Positions 26,109-34,298 of a DNA stretch of 48,313 bases are shown one piece after another. The DNA lies in contig JAUSDQ010000101.1 of NCBI GenBank assembly GCA_030650525.1, forward strand, positions 1 through 48,313, written 5' to 3'. The translations under genes and the position numbers were made by a program. The notes under the pieces are model-generated. The model was not told the origin of the DNA. It saw nothing but the letters and a program-made list of their open reading frames with translations, and made no database searches. Position 1 is the first letter of the stretch, and the number at the start of each line of letters is the position of its first letter. This DNA comes from Sulfuricaulis sp. (GTDB lineage: Bacteria > Pseudomonadota > Gammaproteobacteria > Acidiferrobacterales > Sulfurifustaceae).

Positions 26109-28580
26109 TCAACGGAAAGGCTCGGGACGCGGGCGGTGCAGCGTGACAACAGAGCTTTCTTTTTTGCCGGAGGCCGCGGGACTTGCGCCCTGTTTCATGC
26201 TCCAGGAGGAAGTACCCAGCCATTCAATCAGTTCGTTATGGGGGAGCGGCTGGCTGAAGAAATAGCCCTGGACTTTGTCGCAACCGAGCGAAATCAGCAG
26301 ACGCAGGGTTTCCGGATTTTCCACACCCTCCGCCACCACCTGCAGGCTCATGTTGTGCGCGAGGTCGATGGTGGAGCGGACAATAACGGCGTCATTGCCG
26401 TCGAGTTTCATGTCTTTAACAAACGACTTGTCGATCTTGATTTCATCGACGGGCAACCGCTTGAGATAGGCCAGAGACGAATAGCCGGTACCGAAATCGT
26501 CGATTGAAATTCGAACACCCATGGTGTCGAGGCGCGACAGAACCTCGAGCGCGTGCTTGGGATCGGACATCACCGCGCCTTCGGTCAGCTCCAGCGACAA
26601 TCTGGCGGGCGCCACTTCCCAACGGTGCAAAGTATCCATGACATAGTCCACAAAATCGGGCTCATGAAGATTCATGACCGACAGATTGACCGACACGTCG
26701 ATGGAAAATCCTTTTTTTCGCCAATACGAACAGTGCTCCACGGCACGATTGAGCACCCAGCGCGTCAACGGCTGGATCAGGCCGCACTGTTCGGCGATAT
26801 AAATGAATTTTTCCGGCGGCGTAAGATCTTGCGCCGGATAACGCCAGCGAACCAGGGCCTCCACGCAGCATGCCTTGCCGGTGCGAATATCGATCATCGG
26901 CTGGTAATACAATTCGAGACTGTCTTTCTCAATGGCCTGGCGCAGATCGCGTTCAAATGTCAATTGCAGCAGTTTGTGACGATCGCGGACGCTGTCGAAA
27001 AAGGCATAACCGACCTTGGTCTTCTTGGCCTGGTACATGGCGATGTCCGCCTGCCGCAGGAGCGTCATGGGGTCGGAGCCGTGCTCAGGATAAAGGGCGA
27101 TACCAATACTGACGCCAACATGGAAACGATGCATCCCGATCATGAACGGTTGTTCCATCGCCTTGATGAATTTCTGGCTGATGTTCACGGCCAGATTGGC
27201 TTCGCTGACGTCCGGCAAGATGACCGCGAATTCATCGCCACCCAGCCGCGCAATAATCGTTCCTTCTTTCAGTGTCGCGTTTTCTTCCCCCGCGGAGACG
27301 GAATTATTGTCGGAGCGACGCAGCACTCCTTTGAGCCGGGTGCCGACCTGTTTCAGCAGTTGATCGCCGATATCATGGCCAAAGGTATCGTTGACCTCCT
27401 TGAAACGATCGAGATCCATGACAAACAGGCCAAGCGGTTTTTGATTCTTAAGAGTGGAACCGGTCAACTGCTTCAAAGATTCATGAAAATGGGCCCGATT
27501 CGGCAACTCGGTGAGCGTATCGGTGTACGCCATGCGCCTCAGCATCCGATGCAACCCCCCCAGTTCCGTGCTCAGGGTATTGAAATCCTGCGCGAGTTCG
27601 CGAATTTCAACGGTGCCGTCCGGCGCCAGGGTCTCACCCAGACGGGTACGGTCTTTCTGCACGGTACGCAGTTTATCGTGCAACGCCAGTAACGGGCGCA
27701 GCGTCGTGTTCCGCAACACCAGCAGGGCAACGGCGATCATCAGCAGCGTAATGATGCCCGCGACCATCATGACCATATTACGCGTCATGGCCAGCTTTTC
27801 ATGAAGCGCTTGAATATCGCTCAGTATCGCCACCGTCATGACCCGCCCCGTGACAGGAGTTTCCAGCGTGAATTCCGCCACCAATGCCTTTTCCATGGCA
27901 TTCGGCGGCATCCATGCTTTCGACTTGTATAGTACCAAACCGGGGGGAATCGTCATCTTGAGCGGCATTCCCAGGGCGGATTCGATCTGGGCGAGACTGT
28001 AAGAAGGATCGGTAGTGACCTGCAGATAACCTCGCGGCCGCAGTCCGCCGACAGGAACGATTACCGCGTAATAAGGCTGATCGGCAAACACACAAAGTTG
28101 AGAAGCCGGTAATAACCGGAAGCGCCCTTGGCGTGCCCGGACCTGTGCAATCAAAGCAGGACAGGCCACATTTCCGTTGGCCAGCTTCGCGGTACCCTCG
28201 GAAGACTCCGCGACCTGTGAAAACTCAAGATCGAACACCTGCAGTTTTTGCAACTTGATCACATCGGCCGTGGCGAAATATTGGTGAAACTGGCTGTCCA
28301 TCAGACGCGCCAGGGCACCGGCATCGCGCGCGTTAAAGGCACGCTGAAATTTGTCTCCGTGCTGAATCATCAGCCCCAGGTCACGTGACTTTGACTCAAG
28401 GTCGCTGAGAAGATCGCTGGTCTTGAGCTGCAGCATGCTCACCATGGCCGTGCGTTGGTTCTCCAACGCTTCCTGGCGATACATTTCACCGGTCACCAGC
28501 GCGAGAACGAGACCGAACAGACCCATCACCACGATAGTGAGGGTCAACGAAGCGCGCATGGTCAAACGTTGTATCAGCAT
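26109..28580 (-). CDS. membrane sensor GGDEF-EAL c-di-GMP enzyme
   Basis: The 823 residues have a membrane helix at 10-32, a periplasmic sensor of about 230 residues holding only two cysteines (NVACPAL near 138 and SQLCVFAD near 160), a second helix at about 270-292, a HAMP-like linker, GGDEF (about 355-540) and EAL (about 550-795). GGDEF is intact (ARLGGDEFAVILPD). An insert of about 17 residues separates the RRSD inhibitory motif from it. EAL residues EALVRW, NLSVMNL, ELTEGAV, DDFGTGYSS, IKIDKSF, AEGVE and QGYFFSQP are intact, so it may both make and degrade c-di-GMP. It starts 19 bases after the rhodanese gene. Confidence 0.93.
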   Translation of the reverse strand: MLIQRLTMRASLTLTIVVMGLFGLVLALVTGEMYRQEALENQRTAMVSMLQLKTSDLLSDLESKSRDLGLMIQHGDKFQRAFNARDAGALARLMDSQFHQYFATADVIKLQKLQVFDLEFSQVAESSEGTAKLANGNVACPALIAQVRARQGRFRLLPASQLCVFADQPYYAVIVPVGGLRPRGYLQVTTDPSYSLAQIESALGMPLKMTIPPGLVLYKSKAWMPPNAMEKALVAEFTLETPVTGRVMTVAILSDIQALHEKLAMTRNMVMMVAGIITLLMIAVALLVLRNTTLRPLLALHDKLRTVQKDRTRLGETLAPDGTVEIRELAQDFNTLSTELGGLHRMLRRMAYTDTLTELPNRAHFHESLKQLTGSTLKNQKPLGLFVMDLDRFKEVNDTFGHDIGDQLLKQVGTRLKGVLRRSDNNSVSAGEENATLKEGTIIARLGGDEFAVILPDVSEANLAVNISQKFIKAMEQPFMIGMHRFHVGVSIGIALYPEHGSDPMTLLRQADIAMYQAKKTKVGYAFFDSVRDRHKLLQLTFERDLRQAIEKDSLELYYQPMIDIRTGKACCVEALVRWRYPAQDLTPPEKFIYIAEQCGLIQPLTRWVLNRAVEHCSYWRKKGFSIDVSVNLSVMNLHEPDFVDYVMDTLHRWEVAPARLSLELTEGAVMSDPKHALEVLSRLDTMGVRISIDDFGTGYSSLAYLKRLPVDEIKIDKSFVKDMKLDGNDAVIVRSTIDLAHNMSLQVVAEGVENPETLRLLISLGCDKVQGYFFSQPLPHNELIEWLGTSSWSMKQGASPAASGKKESSVVTLHRPRPEPFR

Positions 28581-28599
28581 AACGAAGGTGTTCCTGTTC

Positions 28600-29043
28600 T
28601 TATTCCTTCAAGAACGGATAATTCTTCTGCTTCCACTCCTCGAAGCCGCCGCGGAACCAGTAAACTTGGGTATAGCCGCATGCCAGCGCATGCCGGGACG
28701 AAGAAACGCTGCGACCGCATTTGGGGCCGTTGCAGTAAAACAGCACCGGCGATGACTTCCGCGGAATGATTTTCTTGAGCGACTCGCATGAGGTGTCGAC
28801 ATCCGGCAGACTGACGGAGCCTTCGATGTAGCCCTGCACCCGATCCTGGCGAATGCGTGCATCGATAATGACGAGGTGCGGAATCTTCTCCACCACATCA
28901 AGCACGCCTTCGGCATCCACTTTCGTGGTGCCGGGTATCGTGTCCGGGGCTATCACTTTGTCCGCGGCACGGGCAAGACCGGCAAGGCTCGTTGCCATAA
29001 CCGTGACGAAAAAAATTCGCAAAATAGGCTGGCGCACCATCAT
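28600..29043 (-). CDS. secreted rhodanese-like sulfurtransferase
   Basis: The 147 residues carry a signal sequence (MMVRQPILRIFFVTVMATSL, cleaved after ARA near residue 27) and one rhodanese domain (about 45-147) with IDARIRQDRVQGYIEGSVSL and the active loop CNGPKCGRS, whose first cysteine is the expected sulfur carrier. It should transfer sulfane sulfur in the periplasm. The start is chosen by AAGGTGG 5 bases before the ATG pair; an open frame reaches 29103. It is the first gene of an operon with the membrane GGDEF/EAL sensor, which suggests that sulfur or thiol state is coupled to c-di-GMP (inference). Confidence 0.88.
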   Translation of the reverse strand: MMVRQPILRIFFVTVMATSLAGLARAADKVIAPDTIPGTTKVDAEGVLDVVEKIPHLVIIDARIRQDRVQGYIEGSVSLPDVDTSCESLKKIIPRKSSPVLFYCNGPKCGRSVSSSRHALACGYTQVYWFRGGFEEWKQKNYPFLKE

Positions 29044-29332
29044 GACGGCCACCTTGATCTGTGTCCCGAACAGCATTATTTCTGCAATGTTCATACCATC
29101 CAAATGAAATATAAGGAGTTTTTCTTCATTGGGCCCTTCCCGGAGATTGACCGGAAATTCTATTCGGGCAGATTACACCGATGCCAGACCGGATGTAATC
29201 GATGTTTCGGGAATATGACGGGTTTTTGTATGATGTCAATGACATACCGCCGGGCAGGGTCTCGAGGAAGACTCCGCTGTCCGCGGCGGAAGCCAGAGAC
29301 AATAACAATGCGCCCATGACATGGAGAGTGAC

Positions 29333-29482
29333 ATGAAATTCATCGCCGTCAGCATCGACTTTAGGCTGGACAAGGCGCGTCAGACCCTGTCGAATCCCGA
29401 CGGGCAGGGCATAATAGTCGCCGACTGGAACAGGTCGGGCGCATCCGCGCCGGCGAACCCGGATCACACGCCCTGGAAATAA
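29333..29482 (+). pseudogene. glnK: truncated glnK/PII-like reading frame before amtB
   Basis: A 49-codon frame with GGAG six bases before its ATG begins MKFIAVSIDFRLDKARQTLS and continues NPDGQGIIVAD. It lines up with the first 30 residues of PII proteins (MKFITAIIKPFKLDEVREAL and the QGITVTEV region): shared M, K, F, I, A, F, L, D, R, L, S, Q, G, I, V in register. The T-loop with its uridylylated tyrosine, and the whole C-terminal half, are missing; the remaining 18 residues are unlike PII. It lies 25 bases before amtB, exactly where glnK sits in glnK-amtB operons. I infer a deletion remnant, possibly still translated. Confidence 0.65.
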
Positions 29483-29507
29483 TAACCACACCACAGGAGA
29501 AAATATT

Positions 29508-30809
29508 ATGACTGTCCGCAATCTCACGAGGCTGATCGTTGCCTTGCTGCTCGCCGCGCCGGCGCTGGCACTGGCGGCGGAGCCGCCGGCGCTTAACATG
29601 GCCAACACCGCCTGGATGCTGACCTCCTCGGTGCTGGTGCTGTTCATGACCATACCGGGGCTGGCCCTGTTCTACGGCGGCCTGGTGCGCACCAAGAACG
29701 TGTTGTCCATCCTGATGCAGTGTTTTGCCATCACCTGCATGGTATCCGTCGTCTGGGTGCTGTTTGCCTACAGCCTCGCCTTTAGCGACGGCGGAGCGAG
29801 CAACGCCTGGCTCGGCGGCATGGGTAAAGCGCTGATGGCCGGCATTGGCGTGAATACCCTCAAGGGAGATATCCCCGAGACCGTGTTCGCCATGTTTCAG
29901 ATGACCTTCGCCATCATCGCGCCGGCACTCGTGGTGGGCGCTTTCGCCGAGCGCATGAAGTTTTCCGCGATGATGCTCTTCAGTCTGTTCTGGCTGTTGC
30001 TGGTATACGTTCCCGTTTGCCATTGGGTGTGGGGCGACGGCTGGCTGCAAAAGTTGGGCGTGATGGACTTCGCGGGCGGCACCGTGGTGCACATCAATGC
30101 CGGTGTGGCGGCGCTGGTGGCGGCACTCGTTCTCGGCAACCGCAAAGGTTTCCCGGAAACGGCGATGCCCCCGCACAATCTCACCATGACCGTCATCGGC
30201 GCCTGCATGCTGTGGGTAGGCTGGTTTGGTTTCAATGCAGGCAGCGCGCTGGCGGCGAACGGCACCGCCGGCATGACCATGCTGGTCACCCACATCGGCG
30301 CGGCCGCCGGCTCGCTGACGTGGATGTTCTGCGAATGGGTTCGCTTCGGCAAACCTTCCGTGCTGGGCATCGTCACCGGCATGGTGGCGGGCCTCGGCAC
30401 CATCACACCGGCCTCGGGCTTCGTGGGTCCGCTGGGCGCGCTCGTGATCGGCGTGACCGCCGGCCTGGTATGCTTTTTTGCCACCAACTTCATGAAACGT
30501 TCACTGCGTTTGGACGACTCGCTCGACGTTTTCCCCGTGCATGGGGTGGGCGGAATCATCGGCACTCTCCTGGCCGGCGTATTCGCCGCCACGGCCCTGG
30601 GCGGCGTCGGTTTCGCCGATGGTGTGACCATGGGTAAACAGGTAATGACCCAGCTTACCGGCATTTTCGCCACCGCCGTCTGGTCCGGCGCGATCACTTT
30701 TGTGCTGCTTAAATTAATTGACGCCACGGTTGGATTGCGCGTCACGATCGAACAGGAGACCGAAGGACTCGATACCGTGCTGCATAACGAGACGGGTTAC
30801 AACCTTTAA
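29508..30809 (+). CDS. amtB: ammonium transporter AmtB
   Basis: AmtB is a trimeric inner-membrane channel for ammonium. The 433 residues have a signal-like first helix (cleaved after LALAA near residue 24) and eleven membrane helices. Landmarks are MLTSSVLVLFMTIPGLALFYGG, cited in part, with the Am1 region, the FQMTFAIIAPALVVGAFAER segment, DFAGGTVVHINAGVAALV with the pore His, WFGFNAGSAL, and DVFPVHGVGGIIGTLLAG with the second pore His. CAGGAG lies before the ATG. Its usual partner glnK is only a fragment here, so PII gating must come from a protein encoded elsewhere. Confidence 0.96.
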   Translation: MTVRNLTRLIVALLLAAPALALAAEPPALNMANTAWMLTSSVLVLFMTIPGLALFYGGLVRTKNVLSILMQCFAITCMVSVVWVLFAYSLAFSDGGASNAWLGGMGKALMAGIGVNTLKGDIPETVFAMFQMTFAIIAPALVVGAFAERMKFSAMMLFSLFWLLLVYVPVCHWVWGDGWLQKLGVMDFAGGTVVHINAGVAALVAALVLGNRKGFPETAMPPHNLTMTVIGACMLWVGWFGFNAGSALAANGTAGMTMLVTHIGAAAGSLTWMFCEWVRFGKPSVLGIVTGMVAGLGTITPASGFVGPLGALVIGVTAGLVCFFATNFMKRSLRLDDSLDVFPVHGVGGIIGTLLAGVFAATALGGVGFADGVTMGKQVMTQLTGIFATAVWSGAITFVLLKLIDATVGLRVTIEQETEGLDTVLHNETGYNL

Positions 30810-31323
30810 ACCCTTGTTACAAAATTTCCGATTAATTAACTTGAACCGCCAAGGACGCCATGTTTTTCTCTGTGGCGGCCTGGGGTGCAACAAAAATCGT
30901 TGCGCCCGTTCGGCGGTTATGAATATTATTCAAAGATTCTTTGGCATTGGTGCGGATACCGGAAAAAATCGTCTGCAAAATACGGTCCGCCGGGGATAAT
31001 GAACGGCACGTCGTCAACCGCTGTTGCCTGCCAGCAAAGCGGCGTCAGCCATCCTCCGTGTCAGAAAACTTTACACTTTAGGCTGCCGGCGACCGCATTT
31101 TTGGCAATTTCATACCGGATGGCATGAAATCCGCGTCGTGGGTGCCACCGGTCAAACGGTTTGGCTGTACTCAAGCGCTAAATTAGTTATACTAATTTCG
31201 CAGTTGTGTATTGCCGTTCGTTGTTATGTTGGTGTTTGCAGGCATCCGCGGTCCGCGCCTGGCGAAATTTCCACCATTACAGCACGTATTTTTTCATAAA
31301 TTAAATCGAGGAGGGGGTGCGCC
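30810..31323. other. 514-base intergenic region before the cold-shock gene
   Basis: No gene is supported here. It starts with an AT-rich stretch after amtB and a partial ACCGCCAAGGACGCCA repeat-like segment (about 30844-30860) followed by TGGCGGC. Further on are an ATTTCAT/ATGAAAT inverted repeat (31107-31113, 31124-31130) and a promoter-operator-like palindrome at 31180-31198. The last 125 bases are probably the 5' leader of the cold-shock mRNA. Confidence 0.5.
31161..31198 (+). promoter_or_regulatory. palindrome over a possible -10 of the cold-shock gene
   Basis: AAATTAGT (31180-31187), TAT, ACTAATTT (31191-31198) is a perfect 8+3+8 inverted repeat. Its middle contains TATACT, a good -10 hexamer, about 130 bases before the cold-shock ATG. 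TTGGCT lies upstream but the spacing (21) is long. A dimeric repressor or activator binding over the -10 is plausible. Confidence 0.45.
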
Positions 31324-31530
31324 ATGCATAGCGGTACTGTTAAGTGGTTTAACGATTCCAAAGGTTTCGGTTTTATTTCCCCGCAGGACGGTAGCGCGGA
31401 TATTTTCGTCCACTACTCCGTCATCCAGGCTGAAGGCTACAAAAAGCTGGCCGAGGGCCAGCGAGTTGAGTTTGAAAGTCAGAAGGGACCGAAGGGAATG
31501 CAGGCCACGGTCGTGAAACCCCTCGCCTAA
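31324..31530 (+). CDS. CspA-family cold-shock domain protein
   Basis: The 68 residues form one cold-shock domain with RNP1 SKGFGFISP and RNP2 DIFVHYSVI, a single-stranded nucleic-acid chaperone that melts mRNA structure. The opening [16 protein letters not shown] is canonical. A very strong GAGGAGGGGG ribosome site lies 6 bases before the ATG. A leader of more than 100 bases is likely, as in E. coli cspA. An 18-pair terminator hairpin follows. Confidence 0.95.
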   Translation: MHSGTVKWFNDSKGFGFISPQDGSADIFVHYSVIQAEGYKKLAEGQRVEFESQKGPKGMQATVVKPLA

Positions 31531-31572
31531 CGCGGGCTGGTTCAACGACGGATCACCGGCAAGGAAAAACCT

Positions 31573-31613
31573 GTAAACAACAATCCCGCCATGATGGCGG
31601 GATTGTTGTTTAC
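31573..31613. terminator. bidirectional 18-pair hairpin terminator
   Basis: GTAAACAACAATCCCGCC (31573-31590) and its exact complement (31596-31613) form a perfect 18-pair stem around ATGAT. The AT-rich outer arms give T-rich tails on both strands (TTGTTGTTTAC on the right). It lies 42 bases after the cold-shock stop and 18 bases after the stop of the converging gene. Confidence 0.85.
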
Positions 31614-31631
31614 GACAGAGCAGCGGGCGTG

Positions 31632-32861
31632 CTAGCGCTTGCCGATTCGGCCGGTCTCGAAATTCACTTTCTCGTTTTTCATCAGTTCACGATCCATCGT
31701 CCAACCGCTGGCTTGGCGCCGGAAGAGATAGGCCGTTTTTATTTTCTCCCCGGCCGGATCGAGTTTGTAACTCGATTCACAAACGCCGAGCTTGAACTTG
31801 TCGCTGTGGCGGGTGACGAACTCTGGTTCGTAGATACCCTTGTTCGGGAATTTCTTCTGGGTGTCCGCTTCCAGTTTCTTGGCGGCCAGGTATGTCAGCA
31901 ACTTCACGGGTGAAGCCTTTGAGCCCGGGGCCTGTAACGGATGTGCCTCGTCCAGCTGGTTGGCCTTGAGCGTGTTCGCCACCTTCCAGGCGCCGGCATC
32001 CTTAACAAACTGGAATCGCTGAACCGCCGACGGGCCCCCGCTGGAGCGATATTCCGTCTCGAGATAGCCGGTCATGGTGTTGCCCACCAAGTCGGATGGG
32101 GCGTAACGACCGTCGCGGAACGCGACCACCTCAAGATTTTGATTGGGATCGTCCTTCAGCAACTCACGCAGCGACAGATACTGCAACGTGTCGACCGAAT
32201 CGACCGTCAGATCGGGTTTGCCATTGACGATGCGAAACCCCCTGATGTCGGCGTCGAAGGTGCCGGCCACATGGCTTTTAACCGCATCCGGCAGACTGAG
32301 AGAAATCTTGCCCGGAAGTTTGTTGTCTTTCTCCTGGCCGAGTTCGAGATTCAGTGTGTACTTTTCGGTGAACTTTTGCTCCGTGGACGCGCTCTGCCCT
32401 GGTTCCCTCCAGGCCAGCACCACCGCGGGCGAATTCGCGCCACTCGCATTGGCGATCTTGAACTTCTTCCCGGCCGGCACTTCCCAGGGCGGCGTGAGCA
32501 GCATCAGCTTCACCTCGAGATCGGAATTCACGTCTTTGCCAAGACGCAGCGTGAGCACGCCATTCTCGATGCTGCTGCTCTCGACGCTAAACGGCTTGCC
32601 GTGAACCACCCCTTTCGCCGGCGTTGAAGGGATCGCCGGGGTCTCATCCTTAACCTTATGCTCCTCCGTGGCGGCGGAAGACTTTTGCGCTCTGGTGACG
32701 GGCGCCCGGGTCGTCGCGGGTCCGCTCTCAATAAAACCGGTAAGGAAGTCCAGTCCGCCTTCCTGCTGCATCAGGTAGGCGCCCACGCCGACAAGAATGA
32801 GGACGACCAACAAGACGATTTGAATCAGGGATTTTTTATTGATTTCCATCTTCAGACTCAT
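31632..32861 (-). CDS. membrane-anchored hypothetical protein
   Basis: I do not recognise this 409-residue protein. A short cytoplasmic start (MSLKMEINKKS) precedes one membrane helix (about 13-33, LIQIVLLVVLILVGVGAYLM). A Thr/Pro/Ala-rich linker to about residue 80 then leads to a large periplasmic part. This part looks beta-rich (NGVLTLRLGKDVNSDLEVKL, LPGKISLSLPDAVKSHVAGT) and ends with a basic tail. One cysteine (LGVCESSYK) is present. ATG 32861 is preferred over an upstream TTG at 32885 and a downstream ATG at 32849. It may be an envelope-stress or surface protein, but no family was identified. Confidence 0.75.
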   Translation of the reverse strand: MSLKMEINKKSLIQIVLLVVLILVGVGAYLMQQEGGLDFLTGFIESGPATTRAPVTRAQKSSAATEEHKVKDETPAIPSTPAKGVVHGKPFSVESSSIENGVLTLRLGKDVNSDLEVKLMLLTPPWEVPAGKKFKIANASGANSPAVVLAWREPGQSASTEQKFTEKYTLNLELGQEKDNKLPGKISLSLPDAVKSHVAGTFDADIRGFRIVNGKPDLTVDSVDTLQYLSLRELLKDDPNQNLEVVAFRDGRYAPSDLVGNTMTGYLETEYRSSGGPSAVQRFQFVKDAGAWKVANTLKANQLDEAHPLQAPGSKASPVKLLTYLAAKKLEADTQKKFPNKGIYEPEFVTRHSDKFKLGVCESSYKLDPAGEKIKTAYLFRRQASGWTMDRELMKNEKVNFETGRIGKR

Positions 32862-32967
32862 GGAACACCCGCCTGTGATTTCCAAGTAACCTTATAAGAG
32901 TAGTATGCTTGGCGCTTTCCGCCAATCGTTTTCTCCGGGGGCAAAACCGCACCCGCAGCGTACGCAT

Positions 32968-34107
32968 TCAGAAAACAAAGTAAAGCCCTAACCCGGTGTA
33001 GCGCAGGGGTTCACGATAAAACTGGCCGTTCGGCGAGTGGCCCTGGAAATGCTCCAGCATCAGGCGCACCCGGCGGGTGCTGGTGCTGCGGAACTCAAGA
33101 CCCACCTGGTAGGAACGGCTGCGCCCCCAGTCGAGTTCCTCCGAGGCCCGCAAATCCGCGGCGGCGATAAAGTTAAACCTGCCTATCGCGCGGGGCTTGA
33201 CATATTCGGCGCCACCGTGGACCTGCTTGGGCGCCAGCTCCGGTTCCGAATGCACCAGATACCCGCCACCGCCGTAAACACGCCACCGCTCCCATTCGTA
33301 CGAAACAAGACCTTCCAGGTCTTCATAACTCAAGTTCACTCGATCGATCCCCGGATTGCCGAGAATGAATTCATCTCCGAGATGCGAACTCTGATGATAT
33401 AACCGAATCAGATACGACCAGGGGCCCCGGCGGTAACTGATCGGCAGGCCTATCCAATAATCCGCGTTGATAAGATCGCTGGACGGCGCATCGAGATTGA
33501 ACAGGGCGAACACCGCCGCCTGAATTCCGATCTGCGAGCTGCCCGCCTTGCCAAACAATCCCGACGCCAGACCGAAATATTCGCCCAACGCCACGTTCGC
33601 CGCGGAAAACTTCCTGGTTTTGCCACGGTAGTTCTGATAGCTCATGGAAAATCTTGGTTGACGGGTATCGGCCAGCAGCGGTGCAAACAGCTCTTCCTCC
33701 GGCAACGCGCGGAAATCGATCGATATCGGGGTCTCACTTCCGGCCGCTGCCCGGTCGGGTTCCGATGTCACACCCGATTCGTCGCAATCCGCGGAAAAGG
33801 CCCATTGAACATTATCAACGCCGCCCGCGTCGTTGAGCAAATAGACGATGTCGCGTTTCTGGGACGGACCGAGGCAGGTCTGGGACGTCAAGGTGACGCC
33901 TCTCTCCGGCGTGATCGTCTGCGCGCGCAATCCCAGCCCGGGATAGCGGCTGTCGAGCAGCGCATCGACATACCCGCGAAGATATTCATCGCGCTGGCTG
34001 GCCGCTGCCGGCGCGGCCAAGCTCCACATGACCGGGATCGCCAGAATAAGAAAACGCGCCGTGGCCGCATTCGCCCGGCGGCACAGAAAGGTTCCGACAA
34101 TTTTCAT
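32968..34107 (-). CDS. DUF1207 outer-membrane protein
   Basis: The 379 residues begin with a signal peptide (about 1-37, cleaved after AAPAAAS). The remainder alternates hydrophobic and polar residues as a beta barrel and ends with an aromatic final strand YTGLGLYFVF, typical for BAM-dependent insertion. IRLYHQSSHLGDEFIL and the YEDLEGLVSYEWERWRVYGG region are DUF1207 hallmarks. The N-terminal part has a cysteine pair (SQTCLGPSQ, FSADCDES) that may form a disulfide. Function is unknown. It is divergent from cfa across about 190 bases. Confidence 0.88.
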   Translation of the reverse strand: MKIVGTFLCRRANAATARFLILAIPVMWSLAAPAAASQRDEYLRGYVDALLDSRYPGLGLRAQTITPERGVTLTSQTCLGPSQKRDIVYLLNDAGGVDNVQWAFSADCDESGVTSEPDRAAAGSETPISIDFRALPEEELFAPLLADTRQPRFSMSYQNYRGKTRKFSAANVALGEYFGLASGLFGKAGSSQIGIQAAVFALFNLDAPSSDLINADYWIGLPISYRRGPWSYLIRLYHQSSHLGDEFILGNPGIDRVNLSYEDLEGLVSYEWERWRVYGGGGYLVHSEPELAPKQVHGGAEYVKPRAIGRFNFIAAADLRASEELDWGRSRSYQVGLEFRSTSTRRVRLMLEHFQGHSPNGQFYREPLRYTGLGLYFVF

Positions 34108-34298
34108 GCGGGGATTTTACACTTTTCATCCATGGGATGTGACGTGGGATGCAGAAATACCCCTGGGTGGCGGGATCTGGCAACATCTTTCCAGTCCGGA
34201 ACCGACGGCGGATATGCCCAACTAACTGACCGAGCGACAGGTCGTTTGGAAATAGCCGCGTCAAAGAGGTAGGATAAACGCTGTTTTGATAACAAGTA

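Noticed and set aside
29104-29332. Possible sigma-54 promoter before amtB
   Set aside because: No TGGCAC-N5-TTGC was found on the plus strand, although such control is common for glnK-amtB.
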